Notes under the pieces: model-generated
Databases searched by the model: none
What the model was told of the DNA's origin: nothing
The model's input: only the letters and a program-made list of their open reading frames with translations
Made by a program: the position numbers and the translations under genes
Part shown: positions 49,629 to 58,318 of the stretch, piece by piece
How positions within the stretch are numbered: position 1 is the first letter of the stretch
Layout: each line of letters starts with the position of its first letter
Assembly: GCF_964246085.1 (NCBI RefSeq)
Contig: NZ_CAXTPD010000002.1
Direction: 5' to 3' (one strand)
Length of the DNA stretch: 64,000 nt
Source of the DNA: Brotaphodocola sp003480315
Lineage (GTDB): Bacteria > Bacillota > Clostridia > Lachnospirales > Lachnospiraceae

Positions 49629-50936
49629 TTATTTATTATTGTGCTTTTCATTATATCTGGCTACCATATTTGCCTTGGAGGCCAGACTGCCCGGTTTTGC
49701 ATCTTTATTATAATAATTGTTGGATGCTTCTACCTGTTTTTTGCTCTTCTCAAGCTTCTCAGCGCGTTCCGCTTCTTCCTTCTCCTGAACTGCCTGCATA
49801 TGCTTTAAGCTTGCAGTTGCATTCTGATTTACTTTCTGCGGCGGAAGGCCTTTCTTTGCGCGTTTCTTGTTAGCCTTCTCAACGTTCTTACGGATCAGCT
49901 CATCCATATCTACCTTATCCAGATAAGAATTTACAACAAGCTGCTGCAGTAACTGGAAGGTACTGCTGGCTACCCAATAGATACCGATTGCTGCCGGGAA
50001 GGTAAAGCAGAAAAATACAGACATCAGCGGCATGGTAACGTTCATGCTCTGCATCATCTGGGAGCTCATATCTTCCTCATTATTCTTTTTCGGCTGAGTT
50101 GCCATCATCAGCTTCGTGCTGGCATACTGGGTCAGGCCTGCCAGAATCGGGATCAGCCATGCCAGGTTCGGCACAAAGCTTCCGTTAAACGGGTTGGATG
50201 CCAGATTGATGCCAAGAAACGTGTTCATTTTCTCAATGGTTGCTGCATTGCCAGAAATCACATCTGCTGCATTTGGGAATGTCTGTGCCAGGTCACTCCA
50301 CTGGGCAGGATTCAGCTTATAGAGAATATCAACCATCTTATTGGCCAGAGCTTCACCGGTTACACCGGTTAAGTCTCCGATCGGGTTAATGCCTGTTAAC
50401 GCAATATTGTGGTCTGTTGCAAACTGAAGCAGATTTGCTGCAGCGCCCTCACTCAGGGCAGACGCGGAAGAAGCTCCGGTCAGTGCATAAACCACATTCA
50501 AAAAATGTTCCTTTACCGGCATCACGTAAGCCGGGATACAATAGATCACGCGGTACAGTGCAAACAGGATCGGCATCTGGATCACAAGCTGGAGACAGCC
50601 TCCAGTCATGGATGTGCCGTATTTTTCATAGACAGCTTTCGTCTCCACGTTCATCTTCATCATGGAGTCATTGTCTGTTTTGCCCTTGTACTTTGCCTGA
50701 ATGGCCTGAAGCTCAGGCTGCATGACAGCCATCAGCTTGGACGCTTTCTGCTGCTTGATCGTCATAGGGAACATCAGTAATTTCACAACCAGGGTAAATA
50801 AAATAATTGATAAACCGATGTTAAGCACACCAAAGGAATTGGTGAACGTAACCAGTACATTCAGGATCCATCCCAGAATCTGAGAAATCGGACCCAGAAT
50901 CGCCCCATGAACCTTCGTTAATACTAAGTAATCCAA
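49629..50936 (-). CDS. yidC: Membrane protein insertase YidC (Oxa1 family)
   Basis: A 435-residue membrane protein with about five spans. Oxa1-family marks include IILFTLVVKLLMFPMTIKQQKASKLM with the coiled QPELQAIQAKYKG loop, GGCLQLVIQMPILFALYRVI, and FPAAIGIYWVASSTFQLLQQ. About 90 extra residues lie between the third and fourth spans on the outside. The basic Lys/Arg tail is usual for ribosome docking. It does not begin with a clear lipobox. Confidence 0.95.
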   Translation of the reverse strand: MDYLVLTKVHGAILGPISQILGWILNVLVTFTNSFGVLNIGLSIILFTLVVKLLMFPMTIKQQKASKLMAVMQPELQAIQAKYKGKTDNDSMMKMNVETKAVYEKYGTSMTGGCLQLVIQMPILFALYRVIYCIPAYVMPVKEHFLNVVYALTGASSASALSEGAAANLLQFATDHNIALTGINPIGDLTGVTGEALANKMVDILYKLNPAQWSDLAQTFPNAADVISGNAATIEKMNTFLGINLASNPFNGSFVPNLAWLIPILAGLTQYASTKLMMATQPKKNNEEDMSSQMMQSMNVTMPLMSVFFCFTFPAAIGIYWVASSTFQLLQQLVVNSYLDKVDMDELIRKNVEKANKKRAKKGLPPQKVNQNATASLKHMQAVQEKEEAERAEKLEKSKKQVEASNNYYNKDAKPGSLASKANMVARYNEKHNNK

Positions 50937-50955
50937 TGTGCTACCTCCTCATGTG

Positions 50956-51192
50956 TTACGGAACTGGATCATAACCGCCTTCTGCCCATGGATGACACCG
51001 GAGTATCCTCTTCACAGACAACCATAAACCTTTCACCACGCCGTACCTGGTAAGTGCCTCAATGGCGTATTGGGAGCACGTAGGCGTGTAAATACAGTGA
51101 GTTCTTACTTTTAACGGGGATAAAAAAATCTGATATCCGCGTATCATTAATATAAGAAGCCTTTTGATCAAACCTGCAATTCTGTTAATCAT
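50956..51192 (-). CDS. yidD: Membrane protein insertion efficiency factor YidD
   Basis: A 78-residue protein. MIRGYQIFLSPLKVRTHCIYTPTCSQYAIEAL and ILRCHPWAEGGYDPVP are the YidD signatures, with its three conserved Cys. It is a short amphipathic membrane-associated factor that assists YidC. The start at 51192 (MINRIAGLI) is four bases after the rnpA stop, so the two are coupled. Confidence 0.95.
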   Translation of the reverse strand: MINRIAGLIKRLLILMIRGYQIFLSPLKVRTHCIYTPTCSQYAIEALTRYGVVKGLWLSVKRILRCHPWAEGGYDPVP

Positions 51193-51196
51193 AGTC

Positions 51197-51541
51197 TCAC
51201 TTCGATTCTTTTTTAATGTTATGCAGTCCGCACAAGTGCATAAATGCACGCTCAATCGTCTTATAATCTGAGTCTTTTGCGGCAGCGCGCGCTACCACGA
51301 TGATGTCTAATCCTTCCTCCAATGTGTCCCTGTTCAGCCGGAAACTCTCCCGCACCAGCCGGGCCAGGTGATGTCTCACCACGCTGTTTCCAACTTTCTT
51401 GCTGACTGAGATACCAATCCGGGACTGGGTGTTCTCAGTCTTTCTTACATACATGACCAACTGTCGGTTGGCATAGGATTTCGCAGTCCGGTAAATTGCC
51501 TGGAAATCTGAATTTTTCTTAATGCTCGGAAATCGTTTCAT
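51197..51541 (-). CDS. rnpA: Ribonuclease P protein component
   Basis: A 114-residue basic protein that binds the RNase P RNA for tRNA 5' processing. The family signature is ...KKVGNSVVRHHLARLVRESFRLN, in which the usual RNR motif is changed to VRHHLAR, followed by IIVVARAAAKDSDYKTIERAF. It lies after rpmH in the standard order. Confidence 0.95.
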   Translation of the reverse strand: MKRFPSIKKNSDFQAIYRTAKSYANRQLVMYVRKTENTQSRIGISVSKKVGNSVVRHHLARLVRESFRLNRDTLEEGLDIIVVARAAAKDSDYKTIERAFMHLCGLHNIKKESK

Positions 51542-51569
51542 CTCTTATTACCATCTTATTATAATACAA

Positions 51570-51593
51570 AAGGCCACAATTTCTTGTGACCTT
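51570..51593 (-). terminator. Hairpin between rpmH and rnpA
   Basis: AAGGTCACAA / TTGTGGCCTT forms a 10-bp stem with a 4-base loop (one G-U pair), followed by TTGTATTATAAT. It probably attenuates rnpA relative to the abundant L34 message. Confidence 0.65.
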
Positions 51594-51599
51594 GATTCA

Positions 51600-51734
51600 T
51601 TAAGCGGATAATTTCGCTCTTCCTTTTGCTCTTCTTGCAGCTAATACTTTTCTTCCACCTGGAGTACTCATTCTAGCTCTGAAGCCATGAACTTTGGATC
51701 TCTGTCTGTTCTTCGGCTGGAAAGTCATCTTCAT
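51600..51734 (-). CDS. rpmH: 50S ribosomal protein L34
   Basis: A 44-residue protein, MKMTFQPKNRQRSKVHGFRA followed by RMSTPGGRKVL and a basic end, the full and typical L34. A GGAGGTGC site lies before the ATG. It is the first gene of the leftward origin block and has a consensus promoter. It is short and easily missed. Confidence 0.98.
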   Translation of the reverse strand: MKMTFQPKNRQRSKVHGFRARMSTPGGRKVLAARRAKGRAKLSA

Positions 51735-51808
51735 GTTGCGGCACCTCCTTCTTTACATCGCTTATTTGATTGAACACATTACGACTATTTTAATTAAACA
51801 TCTTCTCA

Positions 51809-51837
51809 ATTATATAGAATTCATGCGGGTTCGTCAA
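51809..51837 (-). promoter_or_regulatory. rpmH promoter
   Basis: TTGACG (51837-51832), 17 bases and TATAAT (51814-51809) on the minus strand form a near-perfect strong promoter. Confidence 0.9.
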
Positions 51838-51930
51838 GCCTTTTCTTAAAAAAGAATCCTCGGAAAATCCACAAAAAAACAGGAACCGCGAAACCCTGCC
51901 CACATACCAGGTGTTGATATTGTGAATAAG

Positions 51931-52093
51931 TTATCCACAAGTTGTGGATAAGTCTGTTGATAATTTTCACAAAACAGCTAAGATTTTTCGGTTTTCATTG
52001 AAAATCAGCGGTTTATGGTATACAATGTTTCTAGATTGGATACTTTTGCGTATCCACAAACAGCCTCATTTTTTCCACATGAACTGTGGATAG
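51931..52093. other. oriC: oriC, DnaA-box cluster upstream of dnaA
   Basis: Perfect DnaA boxes TTATCCACA (51931-51939) and TGTGGATAA (51943-51951, other strand) form an inverted pair. Variant boxes lie at 52050-52058 (GTATCCACA), 52071-52079 (TTTTCCACA) and 52085-52093 (TGTGGATAG). With the dnaA-dnaN gap this makes a bipartite origin as in Bacillus. Confidence 0.9.
51998..52026 (+). promoter_or_regulatory. dnaA promoter
   Basis: TTGAAA (51998-52003), 17 bases and TACAAT (52021-52026). DnaA boxes lie on both sides, so DnaA probably controls its own gene. Confidence 0.75.
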
Positions 52094-52155
52094 ACTGTGA
52101 CTGGAAAGATACGGATCCGTTCCTATAGATTGATGAAATACAGGAGACTGAAAGA

Positions 52156-53535
52156 ATGTTAGAAACACTGAAAGAAAAATGGAATGATATACTGAAATAT
52201 TTAAAAGAAGAATATGACATCTCCGATGTCTCCTTTGACACCTGGCTTCTTCCTCTGGAAGTTTATGCCCTAGAACAGCCGGGAAATATCGTAAAGATCA
52301 TTGTTCCGGATGCCAATTTTCTCGGATATATTAAGAAGAAATACAGCACCATGCTCATGGTATCCATTGCGGAAGTTACCAGCATCAAATGCGACTCCGT
52401 CCAGTTCCTTGTAGAAGAAGACATTGTTCCTGAGCCGGCTGCAGCAAACCAACTCATCCAGAACACAGCCTCTGCAGTCAGTCCGGCCACCTTACAGAAT
52501 GCCAATTTAAATCCGAAGTACACCTTCGATACCTTCGTGGTCGGCGCAAATAACAACCTGGCACACGCTGCATCCCTGGCCGTTGCCGAGTCTCCGGGGG
52601 AAATTTATAACCCTCTTTTTATTTACGGAGGCGTAGGTCTGGGAAAAACACATCTGATGCACTCCATTGCAAACTTCATCCTCAAGAATAACCCAAAGGC
52701 CAAGATCCTTTACGTAACTTCTGAGAAGTTTACCAACGAGCTGATTGATGCGATCCGTAATAAAAACAACATTTCCACCACGGAATTCCGTGAGAAATAC
52801 CGCAATAACGATGTGCTTCTAATCGATGATATCCAGTTCATCATCGGCAAGGAAAGTACCCAGGAAGAATTTTTCCACACCTTCAATGCACTTCACGAAG
52901 CCAAAAAACAGATCATCATTTCGTCCGATAAACCGCCGAAAGAGATTGAAACACTGGAAGAACGGCTGCGCTCCCGTTTCGAATGGGGTCTGACCGTAGA
53001 TATCCAGTCCCCGGACTACGAAACCCGAATGGCCATCCTCCGCAAAAAAGAGGAAATGGAAGGTTACAATATAGATAACGAAGTAATCAAGTACATTGCC
53101 ACCAACATCAAGTCCAATATCCGTGAGCTGGAGGGCGCACTCACCAAGATCGTTGCCCTTTCCAAGCTGGAGAAAAACCGTGAAATTGACATTGAACTGG
53201 CTGAAAAAGCACTGAAAGACATCATTGCACCGGGCGACAAACAGGAAGTTACCCCGGAATTCATCATCCAGATCGTTGCCGATCATTTTAACCTGACCCC
53301 ATTAGACATCATGTCAGCCAAGCGCAGCAAGGAAATCGTTTACCCGCGTCAGATCGTCATGTATCTGTGCCGCACCATGACCGAAACCGGCCTGCAGAAT
53401 ATCGGCAAAGCACTGGGCGGCCGTGACCACACTACCATCCTGCATGGTATCAAAACTATCAGCGCAGATCTGGAAAAAAATCCATCTCTCCAGAATACCA
53501 TTGATATCCTGAAGAAAAAAATCAGTCCGCAATAG
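52156..53535 (+). CDS. dnaA: Chromosomal replication initiator DnaA
   Basis: A 459-residue initiator. The N-terminal DnaB/DnaD-interaction domain is followed by a Ser/Ala/Asn linker (about 85-115). The AAA+ core follows, with Walker A YGGVGLGKTHLMH, Walker B LLIDDIQFI and sensor 1 IISSDKPP. The C-terminal DNA-binding signature is GGRDHTTILHGIKTI. It binds the adjacent boxes and melts the origin. The start ATG follows GGAGACTG. Confidence 0.98.
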   Translation: MLETLKEKWNDILKYLKEEYDISDVSFDTWLLPLEVYALEQPGNIVKIIVPDANFLGYIKKKYSTMLMVSIAEVTSIKCDSVQFLVEEDIVPEPAAANQLIQNTASAVSPATLQNANLNPKYTFDTFVVGANNNLAHAASLAVAESPGEIYNPLFIYGGVGLGKTHLMHSIANFILKNNPKAKILYVTSEKFTNELIDAIRNKNNISTTEFREKYRNNDVLLIDDIQFIIGKESTQEEFFHTFNALHEAKKQIIISSDKPPKEIETLEERLRSRFEWGLTVDIQSPDYETRMAILRKKEEMEGYNIDNEVIKYIATNIKSNIRELEGALTKIVALSKLEKNREIDIELAEKALKDIIAPGDKQEVTPEFIIQIVADHFNLTPLDIMSAKRSKEIVYPRQIVMYLCRTMTETGLQNIGKALGGRDHTTILHGIKTISADLEKNPSLQNTIDILKKKISPQ

Positions 53536-53579
53536 CATTTGGTTGACATAAAACATGAATTTGCCTGCCTCCCCACTTA

Positions 53580-53825
53580 TTCACATTTTTCTGTGGAAAA
53601 GCAGTGGATTTTCTGTGGGCAGCCTGTGGATGATTTTCAGGACAATTTACCTCCATTTTTCACATGTGGATAACCTCATGTTCATCCAGAAGATTTCATG
53701 GAGTTTTCAACATCCTTATTCACGCCACGAAATCCTTATATTTTATGGACTGGACAGACTTTTACACAAATCCACATCCCCTACTACGATTACGACGGAA
53801 TTTTATTTTATATATATTTAAAAAG
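53580..53825. other. oriC, second DnaA-box region and AT-rich unwinding candidate
   Basis: The 321-base dnaA-dnaN gap holds a perfect TGTGGATAA (53665-53673) and variants near 53596 (TGTGGAAAA) and 53630 (TGTGGATGA). A very AT-rich tract (TTTTATTTTATATATATTTA, about 53800-53819) is the likely unwinding element. No gene lies here. Confidence 0.8.
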
Positions 53826-53856
53826 ACTCTGAACCGACAGAAAGGAAGTTATCAAC

Positions 53857-54972
53857 ATGAAGCTCGAATTCAAGAAAGATGCTCTCTTAAATGGAATTAA
53901 TATTGTATCCAAAGCGATTCCTTCCAGAACGACCATGTCAATCCTCGAATGTATTCTCATTGATGCCGATGCAGGCGAGATCAAGCTGACCGGAAATGAT
54001 ATGGAACTGGGAATTGAGACAAAAGTAGAAGGTTCTATCCTGGAACGAGGCAAAATTGCGCTGGAAGCAAAGCTTTTTTATGAAATTATTAGAAAATTGC
54101 CAGATGGAGATACTCCGGTCACCATTACGTCTGACAATCGTTTCAATACTGTGATCGAATGCGAAAATGCAGTATTCAATATACAGGGCCGCGATGGTGA
54201 GGAATTTTCTTATCTTCCTTACATCGAACGGGACCAGCACATCAGTCTGACACAGTTTACCTTGAAAGAAGCAATTCGTCAGACTATTTTTTCCATATCC
54301 CCGAATGACAGCAATAAGATGATGGCGGGCGAACTTCTGGAAGTAAAAGATGATTTTCTCAAGGTGGTTTCCCTGGACGGACACCGGATCTCCATCCGCA
54401 ACATCCAGCTCAAGGAACACTACGATAACCATAAGGTTATAGTACCGGGCAAAACCCTCTCCGAGATCAGTAAGATCCTGACTGGAGACAACGAGAAAGA
54501 AGTCCTTATTTATTTCAGCAAAAATCACATTCTATTTGAATTCGATGATACGGTTGTGGTTTCCCGCCTGATCGATGGTGAGTATTTTAAAATCGACCAT
54601 ATGCTTTCCAGCGATTATGAGACCCGCGTAAAGTTAAACAAGCGTGACTTCATGGACAATATTGACCGTGCCATGATCCTGATCCGCGATAGTGACCGCA
54701 AGCCGATCATCATGAATGTGGAAGACAGCAATGTGAACATGAGGGTGAAGTCTGCGTTTGGTTCCATGAATGCCAATGTGCCGGCTCACAAATCCGGCAA
54801 GGACATCATGATTGCTTTCAACCCGAAATTTTTACTGGATGCGCTGCGTGTCATCGACGATGAGGATGTGGAGCTTTACATGATGAATCCGAAGTCCCCG
54901 TGCTTTATCAAGGATGAAGAGGGAAGCTATATCTATCTGATTCTGCCTGTAAACTTTATCAACGAGGCATAA
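53857..54972 (+). CDS. dnaN: DNA polymerase III sliding clamp (beta subunit)
   Basis: A 371-residue clamp with three repeated domains; SKAIPSRTTMSILECILIDA at the start and LRVIDDEDVELYMMNPKSPCF plus the IYLILPVNF end are typical. The dimeric ring holds the polymerase on DNA. It follows dnaA in the standard order; GAAAGGAAG precedes the ATG. Confidence 0.98.
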   Translation: MKLEFKKDALLNGINIVSKAIPSRTTMSILECILIDADAGEIKLTGNDMELGIETKVEGSILERGKIALEAKLFYEIIRKLPDGDTPVTITSDNRFNTVIECENAVFNIQGRDGEEFSYLPYIERDQHISLTQFTLKEAIRQTIFSISPNDSNKMMAGELLEVKDDFLKVVSLDGHRISIRNIQLKEHYDNHKVIVPGKTLSEISKILTGDNEKEVLIYFSKNHILFEFDDTVVVSRLIDGEYFKIDHMLSSDYETRVKLNKRDFMDNIDRAMILIRDSDRKPIIMNVEDSNVNMRVKSAFGSMNANVPAHKSGKDIMIAFNPKFLLDALRVIDDEDVELYMMNPKSPCFIKDEEGSYIYLILPVNFINEA

Positions 54973-54995
54973 TACGGCGTTTAGAAAGGAAAATT

Positions 54996-55205
54996 ATGGA
55001 AACCATTAAATTAAGAGACGAGTATATTAAACTGGGTCAGGCATTAAAGGCAGCCGGTTTATGTGAATCCGGCGTAGATGCCAAGTATGCGATTGAGGAC
55101 GGGCTGGTTAAGGTAAACGGCAATGTAGAGTATCAGCGGGGCAAAAAACTTCGTGATGGTGATGAAGTAACCTTCCAGGGAGAGACTATCCGGATTACAT
55201 TATGA
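54996..55205 (+). CDS. yaaA: S4-domain RNA-binding protein YaaA
   Basis: A 69-residue S4-fold protein with LRDEYIKLGQALKAAGLCESG followed by VKVNGNVEYQRGKKLRDGDEV. It is always placed between dnaN and recF in Firmicutes and has been linked to ribosome assembly. Its stop overlaps the recF ATG by four bases (ATGA pattern), so the two are coupled. Confidence 0.95.
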   Translation: METIKLRDEYIKLGQALKAAGLCESGVDAKYAIEDGLVKVNGNVEYQRGKKLRDGDEVTFQGETIRITL

Positions 55206-56287
55206 TCATAGAGTCCATTGAGCTTCAGAATTACCGGAATTACGACAAACTACATATGGAATTTTCCCCGGGGACCAATATTCTTTACGGGAATAATGCA
55301 CAGGGAAAGACAAACATTCTGGAGGCTGTCTATGTCTGCTGCACGACCAAGTCTCATCGCGGCAGCAAAGACAGGGAGATGATCCGTTTCCAGAACGATG
55401 AATCCCACATCAAGCTGACTGTGCGCAAGCGCGATGTTCCGTACCGCATTGACATGCATTTGAAGAAAAATAAAGCCAAGGGCGTGGCCATTAACGGAAT
55501 TCCGATCCGCAGGGCCAGTGAGCTGTTTGGTATTGTAAATGTGGTATTCTTTTCGCCGGAGGACTTAAATCTCATTAAAAACGGTCCGGCAGAGCGACGT
55601 AAATTCATTGATCTGGAACTTTGCCAGTTAAATAAGCTGTATGTTCATTCCCTGGTGTCCTACAACCGGGTCCTGCTGCAGCGCAACAAGCTTCTCAAAG
55701 AGCTGTTCTTCCATCCGGAATACGAGGAAACACTGGATGTGTGGGATATGCAGCTGGTACAGTACGGAAAAGAGGTAATCCGGTTCCGGGAAGAATTTAT
55801 CGGACAGCTCAATGAGATGATCTGTGAGATCCACCGGAAATTGTCCGGTGGAAAAGAAACTTTAAAGATTGTGTATGATCCCAATTCCGGGGCAGAGGAA
55901 CTGGAGGCAGGGCTTGCGAGAAGCCGCAGCCAGGATGTGAAACAGAAAACCACCCTTATTGGCCCACACCGGGATGACATCGGATTTTATATCGGGGATA
56001 TTGACATCCGAAGATTTGGTTCCCAGGGACAGCAGCGTACCGCAGCTCTTTCCTTAAAGCTTGCGGAGATTGAACTGGTTAAAAAACTGGTGCGCGATTA
56101 TCCGATCCTGCTTCTGGATGATGTGCTTTCGGAGTTGGACGGGGAGCGGCAGAACCATCTTCTGTCCGCCATTGACCATATCCAGACCATGATCACTTGT
56201 ACGGGACTGGAAGATTTTGTAAATAACCGTTTTCAGATGGATAAGCTGTTTCACGTTGTAAACGGAACGGTGACCGGCGAAAACTGA
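55202..56287 (+). CDS. recF: DNA replication and repair protein RecF
   Basis: A 361-residue SMC-like ATPase that helps load RecA at gaps. Walker A is YGNNAQGKTNILEAV (about residues 29-43), the signature GSQGQQRTAALSLKLAE, and Walker B ILLLDDVLSELD. The size is normal. Overlap with yaaA indicates translational coupling. Confidence 0.97.
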   Translation: MIIESIELQNYRNYDKLHMEFSPGTNILYGNNAQGKTNILEAVYVCCTTKSHRGSKDREMIRFQNDESHIKLTVRKRDVPYRIDMHLKKNKAKGVAINGIPIRRASELFGIVNVVFFSPEDLNLIKNGPAERRKFIDLELCQLNKLYVHSLVSYNRVLLQRNKLLKELFFHPEYEETLDVWDMQLVQYGKEVIRFREEFIGQLNEMICEIHRKLSGGKETLKIVYDPNSGAEELEAGLARSRSQDVKQKTTLIGPHRDDIGFYIGDIDIRRFGSQGQQRTAALSLKLAEIELVKKLVRDYPILLLDDVLSELDGERQNHLLSAIDHIQTMITCTGLEDFVNNRFQMDKLFHVVNGTVTGEN

Positions 56288-56317
56288 CGATATATTTTTT
56301 GACTAGGAGGAAATAAC

Positions 56318-58231
56318 ATGAGTGCAGAATACGGAGCAGACCAGATTCAGATTCTGGAAGGGCTGGAAGCAGTCCGGAAGAGACCTGGTATGTACATTGG
56401 CAGCACTTCGTCCAGGGGCCTGCATCACCTGGTTTATGAGATTGTAGATAATGCGGTAGATGAAGCACTGGCTGGCTACTGTGACCGGATTGACGTCACC
56501 ATTAATGAGGACAATTCCATCACGGTACTGGATGACGGACGCGGCATTCCGGTCGGCATTCAGAAGAAAGCTGGTATTCCGGCGGTAGAGGTTGTATTTA
56601 CCATCCTGCATGCCGGTGGTAAGTTTGGTGGTGGGGGATACAAGGTATCCGGCGGTCTGCACGGCGTGGGAGCTTCTGTTGTAAATGCTCTTTCTACATG
56701 GCTGGAGGTCCGCGTTTATCAGGATGGCAAGATTTATCAGCAGCGTTATGAACGGGGCAAGGTTATGTACCCGTTAAAGGTCATTGGTGAGTGCCCTGCA
56801 GACAAGCATGGTACCGAGGTTCATTTTCTGCCGGATCCGGAGATCTTTGAGGAAACGGTCTATGATTTTGAAATACTTCGTATCCGTCTCCAGGAGACTG
56901 CCTTCTTAACCAAGGCTTTAAAGATCACCCTGAAGGATGAGCGCGAGGAGAAAAAAGAAAAGGTATTCCACTATGAGGGCGGTATTCAGGAGTTTGTCAC
57001 CTACTTAAACAAGGGCAAGGCAGCTCTTTACAACAATGTCATTTATTGTGAGGGAACCCGCGATGGTGTGTTCGTTGAGGTTGCCATGCAGCACAATGAT
57101 TCTTATACGGAAAATATTTATACCTTCGTCAATAATGTAAACACGCCGGAGGGTGGTACTCATCTGGCAGGACTGAAAAATGCCCTGACTAAGACCATCA
57201 ATGACTATGCCCGCAAAAACAAGCTGTTAAAGGACAGTGAGCCGAACTTAAGCGGCGAGGATATCCGAGAGGGCTTGACTGCGATTGTCAGCATCAAAAT
57301 CGAGGAGCCGCAGTTTGAAGGGCAGACCAAGCAGAAGCTTGGCAACAGTGAGGCAATGGGTGCGGTAAACAGCATCGTCAGCGAGCAGCTTACCTACTTC
57401 CTGGAGCAGAATCCGGCAGCAGCCAAGACCATCTGCGAGAAATCTGTTCTGGCACAGCGTGCCCGCGCGGCAGCAAGAAAGGCCCGCGATTTAACCAGAA
57501 GAAAAACTGCTTTAGAGGGCATGGCACTTCCGGGAAAACTGGCAGACTGTTCTAATAAAGATCCGGAAAAATGTGAGATTTTCATCGTAGAGGGAGATTC
57601 TGCAGGCGGTTCTGCAAAGACGGCCCGCTCCCGGGATACCCAGGCAATCCTGCCGCTTCGCGGTAAGATCTTAAACGTAGAGAAGGCCAGACTGGACAAA
57701 ATTTATGCCAATGCAGAGATCAAAGCTATGATTACTGCGTTCGGTACCGGAATCCACGATGATTTTGATATTTCCAAGCTGCGCTACCACAAGATCATCA
57801 TCATGACCGATGCGGACGTGGATGGTGCACATATCAGCACGCTGATGCTGACCTTCTTATACCGCTTTATGCCGGAACTGATAAAGCAGGGACATGTATA
57901 CCTGGCACAGCCGCCGTTATACAAGCTGGAGAAGAACAAGAAGATCTGGTATGCCTACAGCGATGAAGAACTGGCTCAGATCATCAAGGAAGTCGGCCGT
58001 GACAATAACAATAAGATTCAGCGATACAAAGGTCTTGGTGAGATGGACGCAGAGCAGCTCTGGGAGACCACCATGGATCCGGAGCGCCGTATTCTTCTGC
58101 GCGTGAACATGGATGACGATGTGGCATCTGAGCTGGATCTGACTTTCACCACTCTGATGGGAGATCAGGTTGAGCCGCGCCGTGAATTTATCGAGGCTAA
58201 CGCCAAATATGTACAGAACCTGGATATCTGA
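56318..58231 (+). CDS. gyrB: DNA gyrase subunit B
   Basis: A 637-residue ATPase subunit of gyrase. GHKL motifs are YEIVDNAVDEALAG, VLDDGRGIPVGI and GGLHGVGASVVNALS. The Toprim parts are EGDSAGGSAK, PLRGKILNVEKA and the DADVDGAHI metal site. The end RREFIEANAKYVQNLDI is canonical. It lies 31 bases after recF with an AGGAGG site. Confidence 0.98.
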   Translation: MSAEYGADQIQILEGLEAVRKRPGMYIGSTSSRGLHHLVYEIVDNAVDEALAGYCDRIDVTINEDNSITVLDDGRGIPVGIQKKAGIPAVEVVFTILHAGGKFGGGGYKVSGGLHGVGASVVNALSTWLEVRVYQDGKIYQQRYERGKVMYPLKVIGECPADKHGTEVHFLPDPEIFEETVYDFEILRIRLQETAFLTKALKITLKDEREEKKEKVFHYEGGIQEFVTYLNKGKAALYNNVIYCEGTRDGVFVEVAMQHNDSYTENIYTFVNNVNTPEGGTHLAGLKNALTKTINDYARKNKLLKDSEPNLSGEDIREGLTAIVSIKIEEPQFEGQTKQKLGNSEAMGAVNSIVSEQLTYFLEQNPAAAKTICEKSVLAQRARAAARKARDLTRRKTALEGMALPGKLADCSNKDPEKCEIFIVEGDSAGGSAKTARSRDTQAILPLRGKILNVEKARLDKIYANAEIKAMITAFGTGIHDDFDISKLRYHKIIIMTDADVDGAHISTLMLTFLYRFMPELIKQGHVYLAQPPLYKLEKNKKIWYAYSDEELAQIIKEVGRDNNNKIQRYKGLGEMDAEQLWETTMDPERRILLRVNMDDDVASELDLTFTTLMGDQVEPRREFIEANAKYVQNLDI

Positions 58232-58318
58232 TCTGTCTGATCGGAACATTACAGGAATGCTGCAGGGAAGCTGCTTAGCATGCGGTTTCTGATGGAATGA
58301 GACAACAAGGAGAACAAT